Shown here one piece after another: positions 1 through 11,405 of a DNA stretch of 64,000 bases. The stretch is taken from assembly GCA_026745465.1 (NCBI GenBank), contig JACYXH010000479.1, positions 2,159,300 through 2,223,299 of the forward strand, given 5' to 3'. Below the pieces are notes generated by a model. The model made no database searches and was not told where the DNA came from. It saw only the letters and a list, made by a program, of their open reading frames with translations. Position 1 is the stretch's first letter. Every line of letters starts with the position of its first letter. The DNA is from Lota lota. Lineage: Eukaryota > Chordata > Actinopteri > Gadiformes > Lotidae. A program made the translations under genes and the position numbers.

Positions 1-414
1 CAGTGGGACTAACCCGAATCCCCTGGTGTGTGAATCTGTGTGAACATTCATTACATTAGCTTCCTCCTATGGTTTGTTATCTCATTTTCCTTTTCCTCAC
101 TCTCTCTTCGCTCTCTTGTCTTTCTTTGAGACTTCCCCTGTTGCTGTTCATTTTTCGCTGTGTTTTGCTGGCAGATCAATATGTGATTGTTTGTCGGCAC
201 CTCCCAGTGTTTTCACTTGTCCGTCTCTGCAGGATGCGAATTGGACGTCCTAGTCTCAAAAAAGCCGAATTAAATTGCCTAATTGGTTTCCCGGGGAAGG
301 GTAAAACTGATTCAAATTGATTACCGGTAATTACCTTTTGTGGTGCTTGCAATGGCTTCGGTTGTTGCATGAGGATTTAGCAAAGCAATTAATTTCCCTC
401 ACCTTTTCTTCTGA

Positions 415-442
415 GCTTCTCTCTCTCTCTCTCTCTCTCTCT
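415..442. repeat. (CT)n microsatellite
   Basis: Nearly pure CT dinucleotide run of about 13 units, read directly from the sequence. Confidence 0.9.
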
Positions 443-633
443 GTCTGTTTTTCTTTCTTTTCATCACTTGTGTGCTTTTCTACTTTCAGCGGATATGTTT
501 TATTAAGAACAACACGAATGTCGCTGGATTGTAGACCTACTAGACATTTAATTAAGTTCAAAGGAATCCATTGGGGTTGTCATTTCTCAGACGGATGGCA
601 CCACCCCAGATGGCACCACCCTAATGCAGATGT

Positions 634-652
634 CCCCCCCCCCCCCCCCCCC
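634..652. repeat. Poly-C tract
   Basis: Nineteen consecutive C residues. The exact length of such a homopolymer is easily misread in sequencing. Confidence 0.85.
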
Positions 653-1335
653 AAGTCAATGTTTTCTCTCAGGAGGTCCACCAAAGTTTGTTTGAGTATT
701 TCTTTCAACAAATTTCATGTTAAACAGCCTGTTTAACGTTTCTGTTATTGAGAGAAGAAGGAAATAATAGATGGAGGTGTTGGTTAAGGTCACTTTTTGC
801 CATACATTCTGTATATGTTAATAGGTTTTCCCTTTTTCTCTTCTGTTTCTCTTTCTCTTCTACCAAATATTTTCACAATCAGACCTAATGTGACATTTAG
901 GATTGGCAAATTACAACTTCATGCAATTTCATTAATTACATCGGGGGAACTGTTTGCCCATGATTAAAACAGATGTCTCCCATCTCATGAGAGAAAATAA
1001 GCCAATTACGTTCCCGCCACTGACTTTGATTTACAAATTGAAAGTTTTTTCTTTACTGCATGTCTGAATTTGGAGTGGCCAAAATTAAATAATTTGTCAG
1101 AATAAGTTATGATAATTTCAAACTTTTCGCCCTCCGGCTTTCCTTAGTTCTGAAGAATTTTACATACAATACGGTTTTTATGGTACAGTTTTATGGTATA
1201 AAGAAAGCAAAACAGTAATACTTTTTTTTCAAAGTGTCTGGTGTAACGCATATTAGTAATGAAAGCTATATGCCATATTTTGTGCTACATGTACAGAGTA
1301 GGCTTCCATGTTTTCCATCAAATGTCATGGTTAGC

Positions 1336-1847
1336 TAGCCTGGGAACCAGACGAATCTCACAAGCTCATGTTTCATTTGCTCTGCAGATAAGGTCTGGCT
1401 CCACTCCCATGCAAAAAGATTTCTGTCCGGTACGAGATAGACCAACTAATCACAACCATTTATCAAATATGAGGTGGGATAAATACGATGACGGTGCAGA
1501 GGAGTGCCGCAAAGGCATTTTCAACAGCAACAAAGATGGCTGCCGCTGATAAAGAACGGTCTGTTAACCACGCTATCGAGACAGTATTAAACAAACTGTA
1601 TGGTATATTTTCACTAAAAGAAGAACAAACGACAGCACTTAAAGCTTTTATTGAGAAGAAATATGTTTTTTTTTGTCGCTCAGTTATACATCACTCATTT
1701 CGTTGCTATGATTGGTTGAAGGCCTATCCAATTGAGTCCAGAGGCATTTTGGTCTGTGTCCGTTGGTGACGCCCTTTGGAAATCGAAAATGAATGGAGAA
1801 GTCCCAGACTAATTGCAGTTTGCAATTCGACTGGCGATGCCAGGCTA
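1336..1847. mobile_element. 512-bp DNA transposon remnant with 9-bp TSD
   Basis: The block is bounded by an exact 9-bp direct repeat, ATGGTTAGC, at 1327-1335 and 1848-1856. The element starts TAGCCTGG and ends CCAGGCTA, so the outermost 8 bases are perfect inverted repeats, followed inside by an imperfect CCAG/CTGG pairing. Inside is a short open frame (1536-1769) but no transposase, so the copy is non-autonomous. A 9-bp duplication fits MuDR-like families better than hAT (8), PIF (3) or Tc1 (2), but the family is not established. The boundaries are seen; the assignment is inference. Confidence 0.7.
1536..1769 (+). pseudogene. Helicase Q-motif-like ORF fragment inside DNA element
   Basis: A frame opening at the ATG at 1536 encodes about 77 residues. 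An early stretch reads LKEEQTTALKAFIEKKYVF, which resembles the Q-motif entry of RecQ-like helicases (leucine, acidic pair, glutamine, then an AL-x-AF segment). No Walker A motif follows, because the frame degenerates after the poly-T run at about 1668. Some large fish DNA transposons carry RecQ-like helicases, so this may be the residual first exon of the parent element. The helicase identity rests on about 20 residues only. Confidence 0.35.
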
Positions 1848-2046
1848 ATGGTTAGCCACCATAGGATCAATACTGAATAATGGTATATTTTGAAAACATC
1901 ATTTTCAGGGTGCTTTTACAGCCTATGTAAGATACCATTTCATAGTCTCTCGCATGCCTCAATCGTTACTAATGGCCAGCTGTACCATACAAACAATACA
2001 TAGCGGGAAATATCAGTGTGATTGCAAAGCTATCTGCTTTCTGTGT

Positions 2047-2048
<2 letters not shown>

Positions 2049-2084
<36 letters not shown>
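2049..2084. repeat. (AC)n microsatellite
   Basis: About 18 uninterrupted AC units, followed by a diverged CA-rich tail to about 2110. Confidence 0.9.
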
Positions 2085-2085
<1 letters not shown>

Positions 2086-2159
2086 AAACACAGACACACA
2101 CACACAAACACTACACGTGCAGAGCCACTTGAAACAATAATAAAATAGTTATTTATTTA

Positions 2160-2370
2160 TTCTGTTTAGTCATATTGTGTTAGGAACATTCTGTTGTATT
2201 AATTGTATTCTGCTCTGTTCAATTATATTATATTCATGTATTATATTGTATTCCTTTGTATTATATTTTACTTGTATTATATTACATTGTACCCTATTGT
2301 TCTCTTGTATTAAGTTCGCTCTCATTCTATTCCATTTGATTCTGTTCTGTTCTATTGTCGTAGCGTTCAT
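2160..2370. repeat. Degenerate TATTGTATT-type low-complexity repeat
   Basis: Repeated variants of TGTATTATATT and TTCTGTTCTATT fill this block. They produce meaningless open frames on both strands. Confidence 0.7.
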
Positions 2371-3356
2371 GTGACTGAGAGGGAAGTGTGGTCATGAGCA
2401 TCCTCCTGCTGTCCTGCTCCTCGCCCACCTCCAGAGACACGCTGGTTAGGTTAATGAGCAGGGTGCTGCTGAAATGAATCATTTGAGAGCTTCCCTGGTT
2501 GCGTAAAGGTTAAAATAATGATGTTATTTTAGTAGGATGTTAGATTATAGCAGTAATGTGGACAATGATTGCACAGTAGTTGTTTGTGTGTTCACATGGC
2601 ACAGGTACAAGGGTGCAACCTTGAAATGGGACCTTTCTGAGACCACATTAAAACCTCATGGTATTGTCTGCAATACTGCAATACAATAGCAACCCACCAT
2701 GCTCTTCACTGTAACATTCCCCTCTGTCTTTTTTGGTTTGTTGCATGTAATCAGTATGTCTCTCTACCTTAGCCCAGTGGTGATGCCCTGAAATTGTACA
2801 GTTGTGGTAAGTAGTGGAGATGGAGAGAATGTGATTATATTAAGACCGTAAAGATATAACAATGTTTTAATATAGGACTGTGTAAGACATTATAATGAAT
2901 ATGTTACGATGTTTCAGTTATATGTGTGTTTGTGTATTTTGCATTTTGTAACACTTCACTCTGTCCTGTCTTTGTTTCTCCATCTGTTTGTTTCTGCGTG
3001 GCTTAATGAGTTAATTGGTTATCGGTTGTGTGTTGTTAAGTCGGTTGCTTTGCAAGGGGGCAGCTGGTATTGGAAGGCTCCTGCAAGGAGACCATTTGCT
3101 AGCCTCGTAAGACCATCCAGATATTCACGTGTGTGTTTCGTAAAGAATATCAGTCTGGCCTCGAGGGTATACTGATCTGCAGAGAGAAACAGAATGTGAA
3201 CTGGTGAGATCGAATGGTATCACTCGGCTAGTTGCAGCTCCTTTTCAGCAGTCCTGTCTTAGTTAAGTGAGTTATTTTGTAAGATGAATACATGTATCAT
3301 ATCAATTTACTCTGCGTGCATTCTATTTCTTGCTGAGGTGGAGGTTAATCATTTTA

Positions 3357-3800
3357 TGTTGCGCCTGTGACCCTAGGCGGTTAACAGATATGAATAATAA
3401 TGATATAAAATGTGTGATGTGCTACTTTGCCTATTAACTCGTAAGATAATACATACAAAGCTTGCTAATGTTATCTAGAAAGTGTGTATGATGACAATGA
3501 TGCAAGTCAACTACAGTTCTTTATTGTGTTATAAGATAGGTGGGGGGAGGGTTATTTTTTATGGCAAACATATATGTATGAAATATGTATAACAGCAGGC
3601 TTTTTCGAAATCTCAAGATAACCCTCAAACCACTTCTCAACCCATGCAGTGACTTTGACAACAGAGCATGTAAATACATTTAATACATTAATACAAATGT
3701 ATACCAAACATGTCTTGTAGGCCTGATAAAGGTTTTGCAATGGCTGACGTTTGTTTTTTTGGATCACGAAAAGTTACTGACATCATTCTCCCACCTCCGT
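3357..3800. repeat. Duplicated segment, left copy (cathepsin 3' flank)
   Basis: This block aligns by eye, with small indels, to 45380-45782 plus 46122-46440, in the same orientation. Shared landmarks include the string TGACCCTAGGC, the AAATGTGTGATGTGCTACT segment, the run GTGTATGATGACAATGATGCAA and the GCAGGCTTTTTC segment. The match ends near 3800, which corresponds to the stop-codon region of the cathepsin L-like gene in the right copy. No coding exon is present here. The left copy lacks the solo LTR that interrupts the right copy at 45783-46121. Confidence 0.75.
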
Positions 3801-3994
3801 CCCTCATAACCTCCATTACCTGTAGTAAGTAAGTGTTAATGTACAGTGAGTCATTAATGCCAAATAAACCATGGCAGGATGAATGTATTGCTTCTGCTAA
3901 TATAAATAGTGCATTTGAATCTACGGTTGTAGAACTGTGACCATAGTCAGTCTGTAGTATTCAGACTGAGTATTCAACAAAGCTGTGTAATAAA

Positions 3995-5130
3995 GTACAA
4001 TAACTGCAAGTACACACACACACACACACATACACAGGTTCGCTATGCAACATCTCAATTCAGTGTGACAAGCAGGAAAAAAGATGACTGTTATACCATC
4101 TTCTTTGCTCTATATTATGTTCCATCTTTTTCAGTGTTCACTTCCATCCATGCCACAACTGTCAGTGGTTGTGTGTATGTGTGAATGTGTGCGCATTCGG
4201 AGGTGTGTTTGCTAGTCTGCCAGATTGTTCATAATTTTCTTCAACTGCCTCTATGTCTCTCTATCACCACCTGCATGTATTTAAGAGACAAGAGTCTGTA
4301 TGTATGAGGCTTGTTTGCTGTCCTTTTTGGGTAGAGAATGTAGTAAAGCCACCTGTTGAGGTTTAGGTTTTGTGTCAGAGAACCACACTCATAAACCTGT
4401 TATGGGGTAGTCACCTTAATGGTGTCACACACTGTCTGGCTCTTTTGTAATAGTATTTCCCACTCTCACTTGGCCCGGCCCCCATTACACCCATCAAATT
4501 CACTTATCTTCTGATCCTGAGCTCCTGGTAGGCACACCTGAACCAAATCATCTAATCATCTCTGCACTATATCATACCTGGCTTTCCTCTTCAGCATCGT
4601 CAGATTGTACCGTCACTAACAGTTGTAACGTCCGCTGGCATCTATGCTGCCTGTGGTTTTCCTGTGTTTTTTTTACTCATGCTTACCTGTTCTCTTTTCT
4701 GTGATTCAGATTGCCAACCAGCTCAGTACCCTGCCTGCCTCGATTGCCTTGTTGCCTGCCACACCCTGGATCTCCAGCCCGATTCCCCTTCTCCATCTCC
4801 GGATTAGCCTTTGGTTCACACCAACCCAGAAGAAGCCTCAACATGTCGTCGTCCCCCACCCTCAGTTCTTGTTTCAATGAACCCCTGTTGGCTATAAACT
4901 ATTGAAGTGTTTGGGTGCTGCGTTTGGGTCCGCCTGTTACCTCACCCTAACAGAGAAACAGACTGCTTGCTATTTATTTTAGGAGAACCTGAATCTATCA
5001 AAAATATTTTGTACCAGATCTCAAGATGTTTTGCTCACTATTGTCAAACATATTTTAGCTTTGTTCTAAAAAAGATCAGAACATCACTTTTAACTTGTTT
5101 GGTGTTTAGAAACATAAGCAATATGAACGT
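3995..5130. repeat. Duplicated segment, left copy (cathepsin 5' flank)
   Basis: Pieces of this block match the promoter side of the cathepsin L-like gene. The CA repeat and following sequence at 4010-4310 match 50660-50930. The segment at 4325-4430 matches 50997-51085 (TGTTATGGGG). The segment at 4955-5130 matches 51210-51390 (GACTGCTTGCT, TTTATTTTAGGAGAAC). About 500 bp at 4430-4952 has no counterpart and looks like a later insertion. Together with 3357-3800 it shows that the duplicate once spanned the whole gene. Confidence 0.7.
4426..4952 (+). mobile_element. Possible solo LTR inside the left duplicated copy
   Basis: The block has no counterpart in the right copy of the duplication. Its 3' end (GGGTCCGCCTGTTACCTCACCCTAACA) resembles the ends of the Ty3 LTRs in this window (…GGGTCC…ACCATAACA). 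The start is not clear: TG at about 4426 is a guess, and no matching TSD to the flanking GAGAA was found. Confidence 0.3.
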
Positions 5131-5540
5131 ATTATGTTCGTCATTTAAACCTTTATTTCACAAGGGAAACACATTGAGACCAAGGTCTGATTTTCATTGG
5201 GTACCAGGGTGTCCATCCTCAGCACTTCCTGTACATCATTCCATGCTTTACCGGCATTGAATTGAAAGCAGTATTTTGCAGGTCGGTTTTAGACTTCAAA
5301 CATAATGCAGTCCTGAGCGCGAGGTAAAATCCAGATCTCCCATATAGGCTATAGAGATGTGAGGTAGTTGGCTAGTCAATGTAATATGGCTTTGTAAACA
5401 AAAAGCAGCACATGATGTGACCTTCTAGTGCAGAAATTGTGAAGAACTCACTGCGATTTCTTTTATAAAAGAGAACATTTTGACGTCCCGTCAAGCGTCG
5501 AAATGATGTCGGTCCTCGACTTTGCTAGAGGGTCGTTTTC
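5131..5540. other. Non-coding stretch before Gypsy-1
   Basis: Nothing recognisable was found here. The duplication with the 51-kb region fades out near 5130, and the Gypsy-1 target site follows. Confidence 0.6.
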
Positions 5541-5545
5541 AGGAG

Positions 5546-6080
5546 TGTTACGGTACGGACTTGAAACCCCAAATGCTGGACACTACTAGGCGGAGACAGG
5601 AGAAGGGTAAAAGGGATTTATTGAAGGTGACAGGCAGGGGCAAGGCAGGCGGGTGGTCAGGCAGGCGAGGGTTCGTTAACAGGCGGGCGGCGAGCAGACA
5701 GTGGGCGAAGGCAGGTAGGACGTCAGGCAGGCGAGGGTTGTTCACTGGAAGGCAGTCAGGAGATCGGGAGGCAGGCAACGGGGACGGGTCCGGGTAGAAC
5801 TAAGCACAGGGAAAGAACAGGTTAGGGGCAGGCGAGGACAAGGCAGCAGGTATACTGTATAATATGCGGGAACGAGGTAATGAACTCAGAGAGTGTTGAC
5901 AACGAACTGGCGCCGGCTGCTAGGAGAACAGGGAAGAAATAGGGTGCGCTGATTGTTGATTGCAGACTGGCGTGAAGAGCAGAGTGCACGAGGTAGTTGA
6001 TTGGTGACAGGAAGGTAAACAAAGGCACGTGGAGGAATGGCAGCCGGCGCCACTAGGTTGTGGCAGAGGGTGACGTGACA
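5546..6080 (-). repeat. Gypsy-1 3' LTR
   Basis: 535 bp, TG…CA on both strands. On the minus strand it is preceded by a purine-rich polypurine tract (GAGGGGGG… at 6081-6105). It contains the CACCTAGTGG…GCCGGCTG block common to the related copies at 27573 and 52380. Confidence 0.9.
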
Positions 6081-9000
6081 GTATCCCCCTCCCCCCCCTC
6101 TACGGACACCTCCAGGCGGACGCATAGGAAGGGAAGGGTGCTGACGGTGAAAGTCTTTGATGAGGGTAGGGTCAAGGATGTGGCTCCAAGGGACCCATGA
6201 ACGTTCGTCTGTCCCGTACCCCTCCCAATCGACAAGATACTGGTAGCCCTGGCCGCGACGACGCACGTCAAGGAGACGATGCACCGTCCAGACAGGGTGG
6301 TTGTCGATCATCCGGGGAGGTAACGGGCTGGAGTGGGAGGCGACAGAGGACAGGAGGAGACGGGTTTAAGCTGGGAGACGTGGAAAGAGGGGTGAACACG
6401 GAGGGAGGTGGGGAGCTTGAGGCGGACAGCAGAGGGATTGATAATGGATTCGATTGGGAAGGGGCCGATGAAACGAGGGGAGAGTTTTTGAGTGGAACCC
6501 TTGTGGGGAAGGTCCATGGCACGAAGCCAAACCTTCTGCCCCGGGACGTACTGGGGGGCCGGAAGGCAATGTTTATTAGCTTGCCGCTGGGAGCGAGACG
6601 ATGCCTGGAGAAGCGCAGCCCGAGCGCGTTTCCATGTGCGCTGACATCGTTGCAGGTAGGTCTGGACCGAGGGAACAGAGATCTCTGCCTCCAGGGAGGG
6701 AAACAGGGGCGGCTGGTACCCCAGAGAGCACATAAAAGGAAAGAGACCTGTGGAGGCGTTCACAAGGGTGTTGTGTTCGTACTCCACCCAGGGAAGTTGA
6801 GAACTCCAAGTTGCGGAGTTGGTCTCGATGATGCAGCAGAGGGCGGCCTCCATCTCCTGGTTGGCCCTCTCCGACTGGCCGTTGGACTGGGGATGGTATC
6901 CAGAGGAGAGACTGACTGAGACCCCCAAGGCAGCACAGAAGGCGCGCCAGACTTGGAAGGTGAACTGAAGGCCTCGGTCCGAAACGACGTCCACCGGGAT
7001 ATCATGCCGACGGAAGACGTGGGACACGAGGAGATCCGGTCTCCCTGGCAGAGGGAAGTTTTGGGAGGGCTAGAAAATGGGCGGACTTAGAAAAGCGATC
7101 GATCACCATGAGAATAGTGGTGTTCCCTTCTGAAGGGGGGAGACCGGTGACAAAGTCCAGGGCGATGTGGGACCACGGACGACTGTGAATGGGGAGGGGC
7201 CGAAGTAAGCCGGAGCGGGGTTGGGTGGAGGTCTTGTTGCGAGCGCAGGTGGGACAGGCCGCGATGAATGAACGGACATCCACGTTCATGGTTGGCCACC
7301 AGAACTGACGGCGAACGAAGTCCAGAGTACGGGTCACACCTGGGTAGCAGGATAGTTTGGAGGTGTGGGCCCAAGAAAGAACTCTTGTGCGTTCGGAATC
7401 CGGGACAAACAAGCAATTGGGAGGACCATTACCGGGGTCAGGCTGATTTCCCTGGGCCTGAATAACGGCAGACTCGACCTCCAAGGTGAGGGTCGCGACA
7501 AGGCAAGTGGGCGGTAGAATGGGCTCGGGGTCCGGTCTTCGGGAGAGTGAAGGCGGGAGGGAGCGTCGGGCTTGACATTTCGAGAGCCTGGGCGGTAGGT
7601 TAAGGTAAAACTGAAACGGCCAAAGAATAGGGCCCATCTGGCTTGCCGGGAGTTTAGTCTTTTCGCAGACTGAATGTAGGACAGATTGCGGTGGTCGGTC
7701 CAAACAATAAATGGTTGTTCCGCTCCCTCCAACCAGTGTCGCCACTCTTCTAGCACCAACTTGACGGCTAGAAGCTCACGGTTCCCGACATCATAATTCC
7801 TCTCAGGTGGGCTAAACCGGCGGGAGAAGAAGGCGCATGGGTGCAGCTTGTGATCGCCGGAGGAGCGCTGCGAGAGGACGGCGCCCACGCCGGTGTCAGA
7901 CGCGTCGACCTCAACCACGAACTGTAGGGAGGGGTCTGGTTGTATGAGGATGGGCGCCGACACGAAACGTTTCTTTAGAGCCAGGAAGGCGGCGTCTGCC
8001 TCGGTTGTCCACCGGAAGGACCTCTTAGTGGAAGTCAAAGCGGTGAGGGGAGCTGCGATTTGACTACGGATGAAGCGACGATAGAAATTTGCAAACCCTA
8101 AGAACTGTTGCAGGACGAGGGTGTGGGCCACTCGGCCACGTCCGAGACCTTGGAGGAGTCCATCCTTATCTCCCCCTGCCCAATGACGTACCCCAGAAAG
8201 GAGGTAGAGGTGAAATGAAATTCACACTTCTCGGCTTTTACAAAAAGCCGGTTCTCCAAAAGCCGCTGCAGGACCTGCCGTACGTGGGCCTGATGTTCCT
8301 CCAACGACCCGGAGAAAATGAGGATATCGTCCAAGTATACGAATACAGAACAATTCAATAGATCCCGGAGGACGTCGTTCACAAGGGCCTGGAAAACTGC
8401 TGGGGCGTTAGTGAGCCCAATCGACATAACCAGATATTCAAAGTGGCCGAGCGGTGTGTCGAACGCCGTCTTCCATTCGTCCCCCTCCCGAATGCGGACT
8501 AGGTGGTACGCGTTGCGTAGGTCGAGCTTGGAGAAGACCTTCGCCCCGTGGAGAGGGACGAAGGCAGAGTTAATCAGGGGTAGAGGATACTTGTTTTTGA
8601 CCGTGATATTGTTGAGGCCACGGAAATAAATGCAGTAACGGAGGGAGCGATCCTTCTTGGAGACGAAGAAGAATCCGGCTCCAACTGGGGAAGAGGAGTG
8701 GCGGATTATACCAGCGGCTAGAGACTCCAGAATATACTGCTCCATTGATTCACTCGGGATGGGATAGGTTGTACAAACGGCTGCTGGGCAGGGGGGGCCA
8801 GGAAGAAGGTCAATCGCATGTCGTAGGGGCGGTGGGGGGGGTAAAGATAGTACGCGGGCCTTACTAAAAACCTCCCCCAGGTCGTGGTATACCTCCGGAA
8901 CTGATGACAGATCGGAGGGAAAAGATGGTGGGGACTTGGACTCCTGAGTGTGGGAGGTTTGGAGGAGCGTAAGCAGTGAGCGAGGCAGAATGGGCTCCAG

Positions 9001-9314
9001 GAGGAGATCCGGCCCTCCTTCCAGTCAATGTGAGGGTTATGCAACTGTAACCAGGGAAGACCCAAAACTACTGGGAAGTAGGCTCCATGGAAGGAAATGG
9101 GCTCGTGATGGTTACCGGAAATCAAAAGATTTACTGGGACCGTCCGATGCTCCACACGGGCTATGGGTTTACCAGTTAGGGCCTGGGCCTCGATTGGGGA
9201 GTTGAGGGGAGTGGTGTCGATCCCTAACTGGCGAACTAACTCCCGGTCTATGAAGGACTCATCCGCTCCAGAGTCCAGGAGGGCAGAAAGCGGAAGAGAC
9301 TGGTCCTGCCACAA
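5886..9314 (-). pseudogene. Gypsy-1 pol: protease, RT, RNase H, integrase, chromodomain (frameshifted)
   Basis: Pol is spread over several minus-strand frames. Protease is at 8718-9314 ([12 protein letters not shown], active-site DSG). RT is at 8098-8745, with palm and FVYLDDIL catalytic motif. RNase H is at 7334-8131 ([21 protein letters not shown]). The integrase zinc-binding and N-core part is at 7002-7745 (HHCC-type finger, [10 protein letters not shown]). The rest of the integrase core is at 6308-7027 (VVSDRG, then [12 protein letters not shown]). The C-terminal chromodomain is at 5886-6311 ([19 protein letters not shown]). Frame changes fall near 8100-8130, 7550-7700, 7010 and 6310. The catalytic residues are mostly still readable, but no continuous protein can be made. 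Confidence 0.88.
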
Positions 9315-9359
9315 GAGGGCAGCAGGGATTGAGAGCTCGGCTCACCAGCACCCCTCGAG

Positions 9360-9821
9360 TCACTGACGAGTCGGTCCGTTTCCCGGGCGAGCGGGACAGG
9401 CGGACAGGAAGTGACCAGACTGACCACAATAAATACAGCACACGGATCGGATTCTGCGCTCCCTCTCTTCAGGGGTGAGACGGGCGGGTCCAAGCTGCAT
9501 GGGCTCCGGTATGGGCGCTGGCTCGCGATAGGGAAGAATGGGCCTAGGTAGAGATGGTTGTGGAACCGCAGGAAAGGGGCGTTGATGAAGAACGGAGTGT
9601 GCGCTCGCGTCGCCGTTCGCGCAGCCAATTATCCAGGCGAATAGCGAGGGTGATGAGATGGTCCAGGCTAGAGGAGTCCTCCCGAGTGGCCAACTCATCC
9701 CTGATGGGGTCATTTAGCGCATTCGAGAACGCCCCCAGTAAGGCCTCCTCGTTCCACCCACTCTCCGCAGTGAGGGTACGGAAATCGACGGCGAAGTCCG
9801 CGACGCTTCGAGATCCCTGGC
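9360..9821 (-). pseudogene. Gypsy-1 gag, C-terminal part
   Basis: This is the downstream half of gag, cut off from its N-terminus by the BEL insertion. It ends with a CCHC zinc knuckle ([14 protein letters not shown]) and the termination region GNGPTRQ. The upstream portion (9714-9821) reads as the capsid segment corresponding to [10 protein letters not shown] in the related Gypsy-4 gag, and continues in sense with 15443-16054 on the far side of the BEL element. The frame changes once, near 9630-9710. Confidence 0.8.
9378..9384 (-). promoter_or_regulatory. -1 ribosomal frameshift heptamer of Gypsy-1 (GGGAAAC)
   Basis: On the minus strand the gag frame passes through G GGA AAC just after the CCHC knuckle. 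This fits the X XXY YYZ slippery rule. The protease-containing frame lies in the -1 phase. The related Gypsy-4 element has G GGA AAA at the same place (53868-53874), so the site is conserved. Confidence 0.7.
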
Positions 9822-10408
9822 TGTTGAGACTTCTAGCGCAGAATGAAAATAGAATTAAAAAAGAAATAAATAAATAAATGAGAACGAGTAAGTTATTTTA
9901 GCTATGTTCTGTTATGTGCGCATGCGCAGCTTCATGATGTCTTGTTTAGATATGTTTACGTTATGTGCGCATGCGCAGCTTCACGACAAAAATTACGGCA
10001 CCTAGTAATCAACCACGGAAAACAAGCATCAGGAGCACAGCCCGTTGGTATGGAACTAGTTTGTTAATTATTAATGTTTAGGTTACTTGTATTAAGTACT
10101 GAACGTTTGCCTCACTGTCGGTGGAAGTTAGCCGAGTGCAGGCTTATTTGTCTTGTGCTAATTGTTCAAAGCACTCGGCTGGTTTCTGGTGGCGGTGGTA
10201 ACGATGTTGCAGGCTTATTTGTTTTCGTTATTGACATTATTGTTATATTATATATTTGAATAATATATTGTCATTTGTTTGTTGTATTTCAGGTTTATGA
10301 CCTGTGGTCATTTGATTTAAAATAAAAAATTAAAGACAAACACGAGTTATAATATTGCGTGCTTCCTGGTGAGCCTTTTCGGAGGGCTGAACAACGAAGA
10401 TCCGAACA
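9822..10408 (+). repeat. BEL 5' LTR
   Basis: 587 bp, TGTTGAGACT…CCGAACA. It contains a duplicated GTGCGCATGCGCAGCTTCA motif (about 9917 and 9964). No obvious tRNA-complementary primer site starting TGG follows it. Confidence 0.93.
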
Positions 10409-10651
10409 GTCATAAACCATGGTTCTCCTTTTACATGGATTATACAAAGACTAGAAAATTCGTCTTGAGACTAACTTCTGATTAGCAAACAGTCCACCCA
10501 AAAAAGCTGTCTGCTCATCTGCTGACGTGCTAGGCAAATCATTAACGAGTGAAAGCCAAGAAGAGGATAGAGTCTACAGTTAAAAGACTACTGAAAACCC
10601 AGTTGGCGGAAAACACTTGAACTTGAATTAAACGCTAGAAAAGTTGGCAAG

Positions 10652-11395
10652 ATGGCAGCATCAGAGGAGGAGCTGGAGAAGCTAAAACAGAAGCGGTCAG
10701 CAGCCCAGACTGCGTTCACTAAAAGAACCAATCACCTTCTCTCCAGAGCTAGTGCACTGGGGGAAAGTGAAATGAAAAGTGAGTGGAGGAACTTTAAAGT
10801 GGATCACTCCAGAGTCAGAGATGCAGGGTTTGAGTATGCCACGGCCCTGAGAGAAGTGGATGACTATGAAGCCAACATGAAGGCGGAAAACATTGATGAA
10901 AAAACAGCTGAATGTGACTGTAAGTTTGATGAAACTGAACAAGTCATACTAATCAGCTTCTGGACAAGGTTTGCTAAGGCGGAAATTACCACCCTCACTG
11001 AAGAGGCTGGATCAGCCATGGACCAGGCCGAGGCAACCGACCACCACCTTATGACCAGGAGGGAATGTGAATTGATTCATAGGAACCTGGAACGGGAGGT
11101 CTACAACTTTGAAAGAGGATTGGATGAGTGGAAGGACTTGATCCCTCGGTCCAAGGCAACTGAGTCAAAGGACCAGATCCGGAAGTTGAGGAAAAGGCGG
11201 GATAAACTGTGGGATGAGTGGGCATGGAAAGGTGGTTCTCAATCCGACGACGAAGAGAAACTGGGAAAAGCGAAAATTGTGGAGAAGGAGGAGCCAGTTG
11301 GGGCTTACAACTACAGGCCCCAGATCAGCCTAGAACGTGCACGCTTGCCCATGTTTGCTGGTAATATGAGGAATTACTACCGCTGGTTATGCTGA
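10652..11395 (+). CDS. BEL gag, N-terminal part
   Basis: This 247-residue frame is charged and probably helical from the start (MAASEEELEKLKQKRSAAQ). It ends with the segment LPMFAGNMRNYYRW, typical of the DUF1759 gag region of BEL/Pao elements. The frame stops at 11393-11395. The DUF1759 continuation (EWEDLQCLGN) is in the next frame at about 11388, leading into the large ORF that follows. The stop therefore reflects a one-step frame change close to 11385 and not the natural end of gag. Whether this is a mutation or a tolerated programmed event is unclear. The ATG at 10652 lies about 240 bp after the 5' LTR, as expected. Confidence 0.8.
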   Translation: MAASEEELEKLKQKRSAAQTAFTKRTNHLLSRASALGESEMKSEWRNFKVDHSRVRDAGFEYATALREVDDYEANMKAENIDEKTAECDCKFDETEQVILISFWTRFAKAEITTLTEEAGSAMDQAEATDHHLMTRRECELIHRNLEREVYNFERGLDEWKDLIPRSKATESKDQIRKLRKRRDKLWDEWAWKGGSQSDDEEKLGKAKIVEKEEPVGAYNYRPQISLERARLPMFAGNMRNYYRWLC

Positions 11396-11405
11396 ATGGG
11401 AGGAC

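Larger units (their letters stand above)
1..1326. other. Non-coding AT-rich stretch
   Basis: No open frame here resembles a known protein and no RNA gene was recognised. The stretch is AT-rich apart from two simple repeats: a CT run near 415-442 and a run of 19 C at 634-652. The short open frames that cross the CT run are low-complexity artefacts. Confidence 0.6.
1857..3356. other. Non-coding stretch with simple repeats
   Basis: No gene was recognised. The stretch holds a CA microsatellite (2049-2084) and a pyrimidine/AT low-complexity patch (2160-2370). The open frame at 2909-3175 shows no recognisable domain. Confidence 0.55.

Noticed and set aside
3552-3767. Small minus-strand ORF in the left duplicated block
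   Set aside because: The corresponding right copy does not keep the frame, so it is not conserved coding sequence.
6197-6919. 240-codon plus-strand open frame
   Set aside because: It is antisense to Gypsy-1 integrase and chromodomain coding sequence. GC-rich Ty3 pol gives long shadow frames on the other strand.
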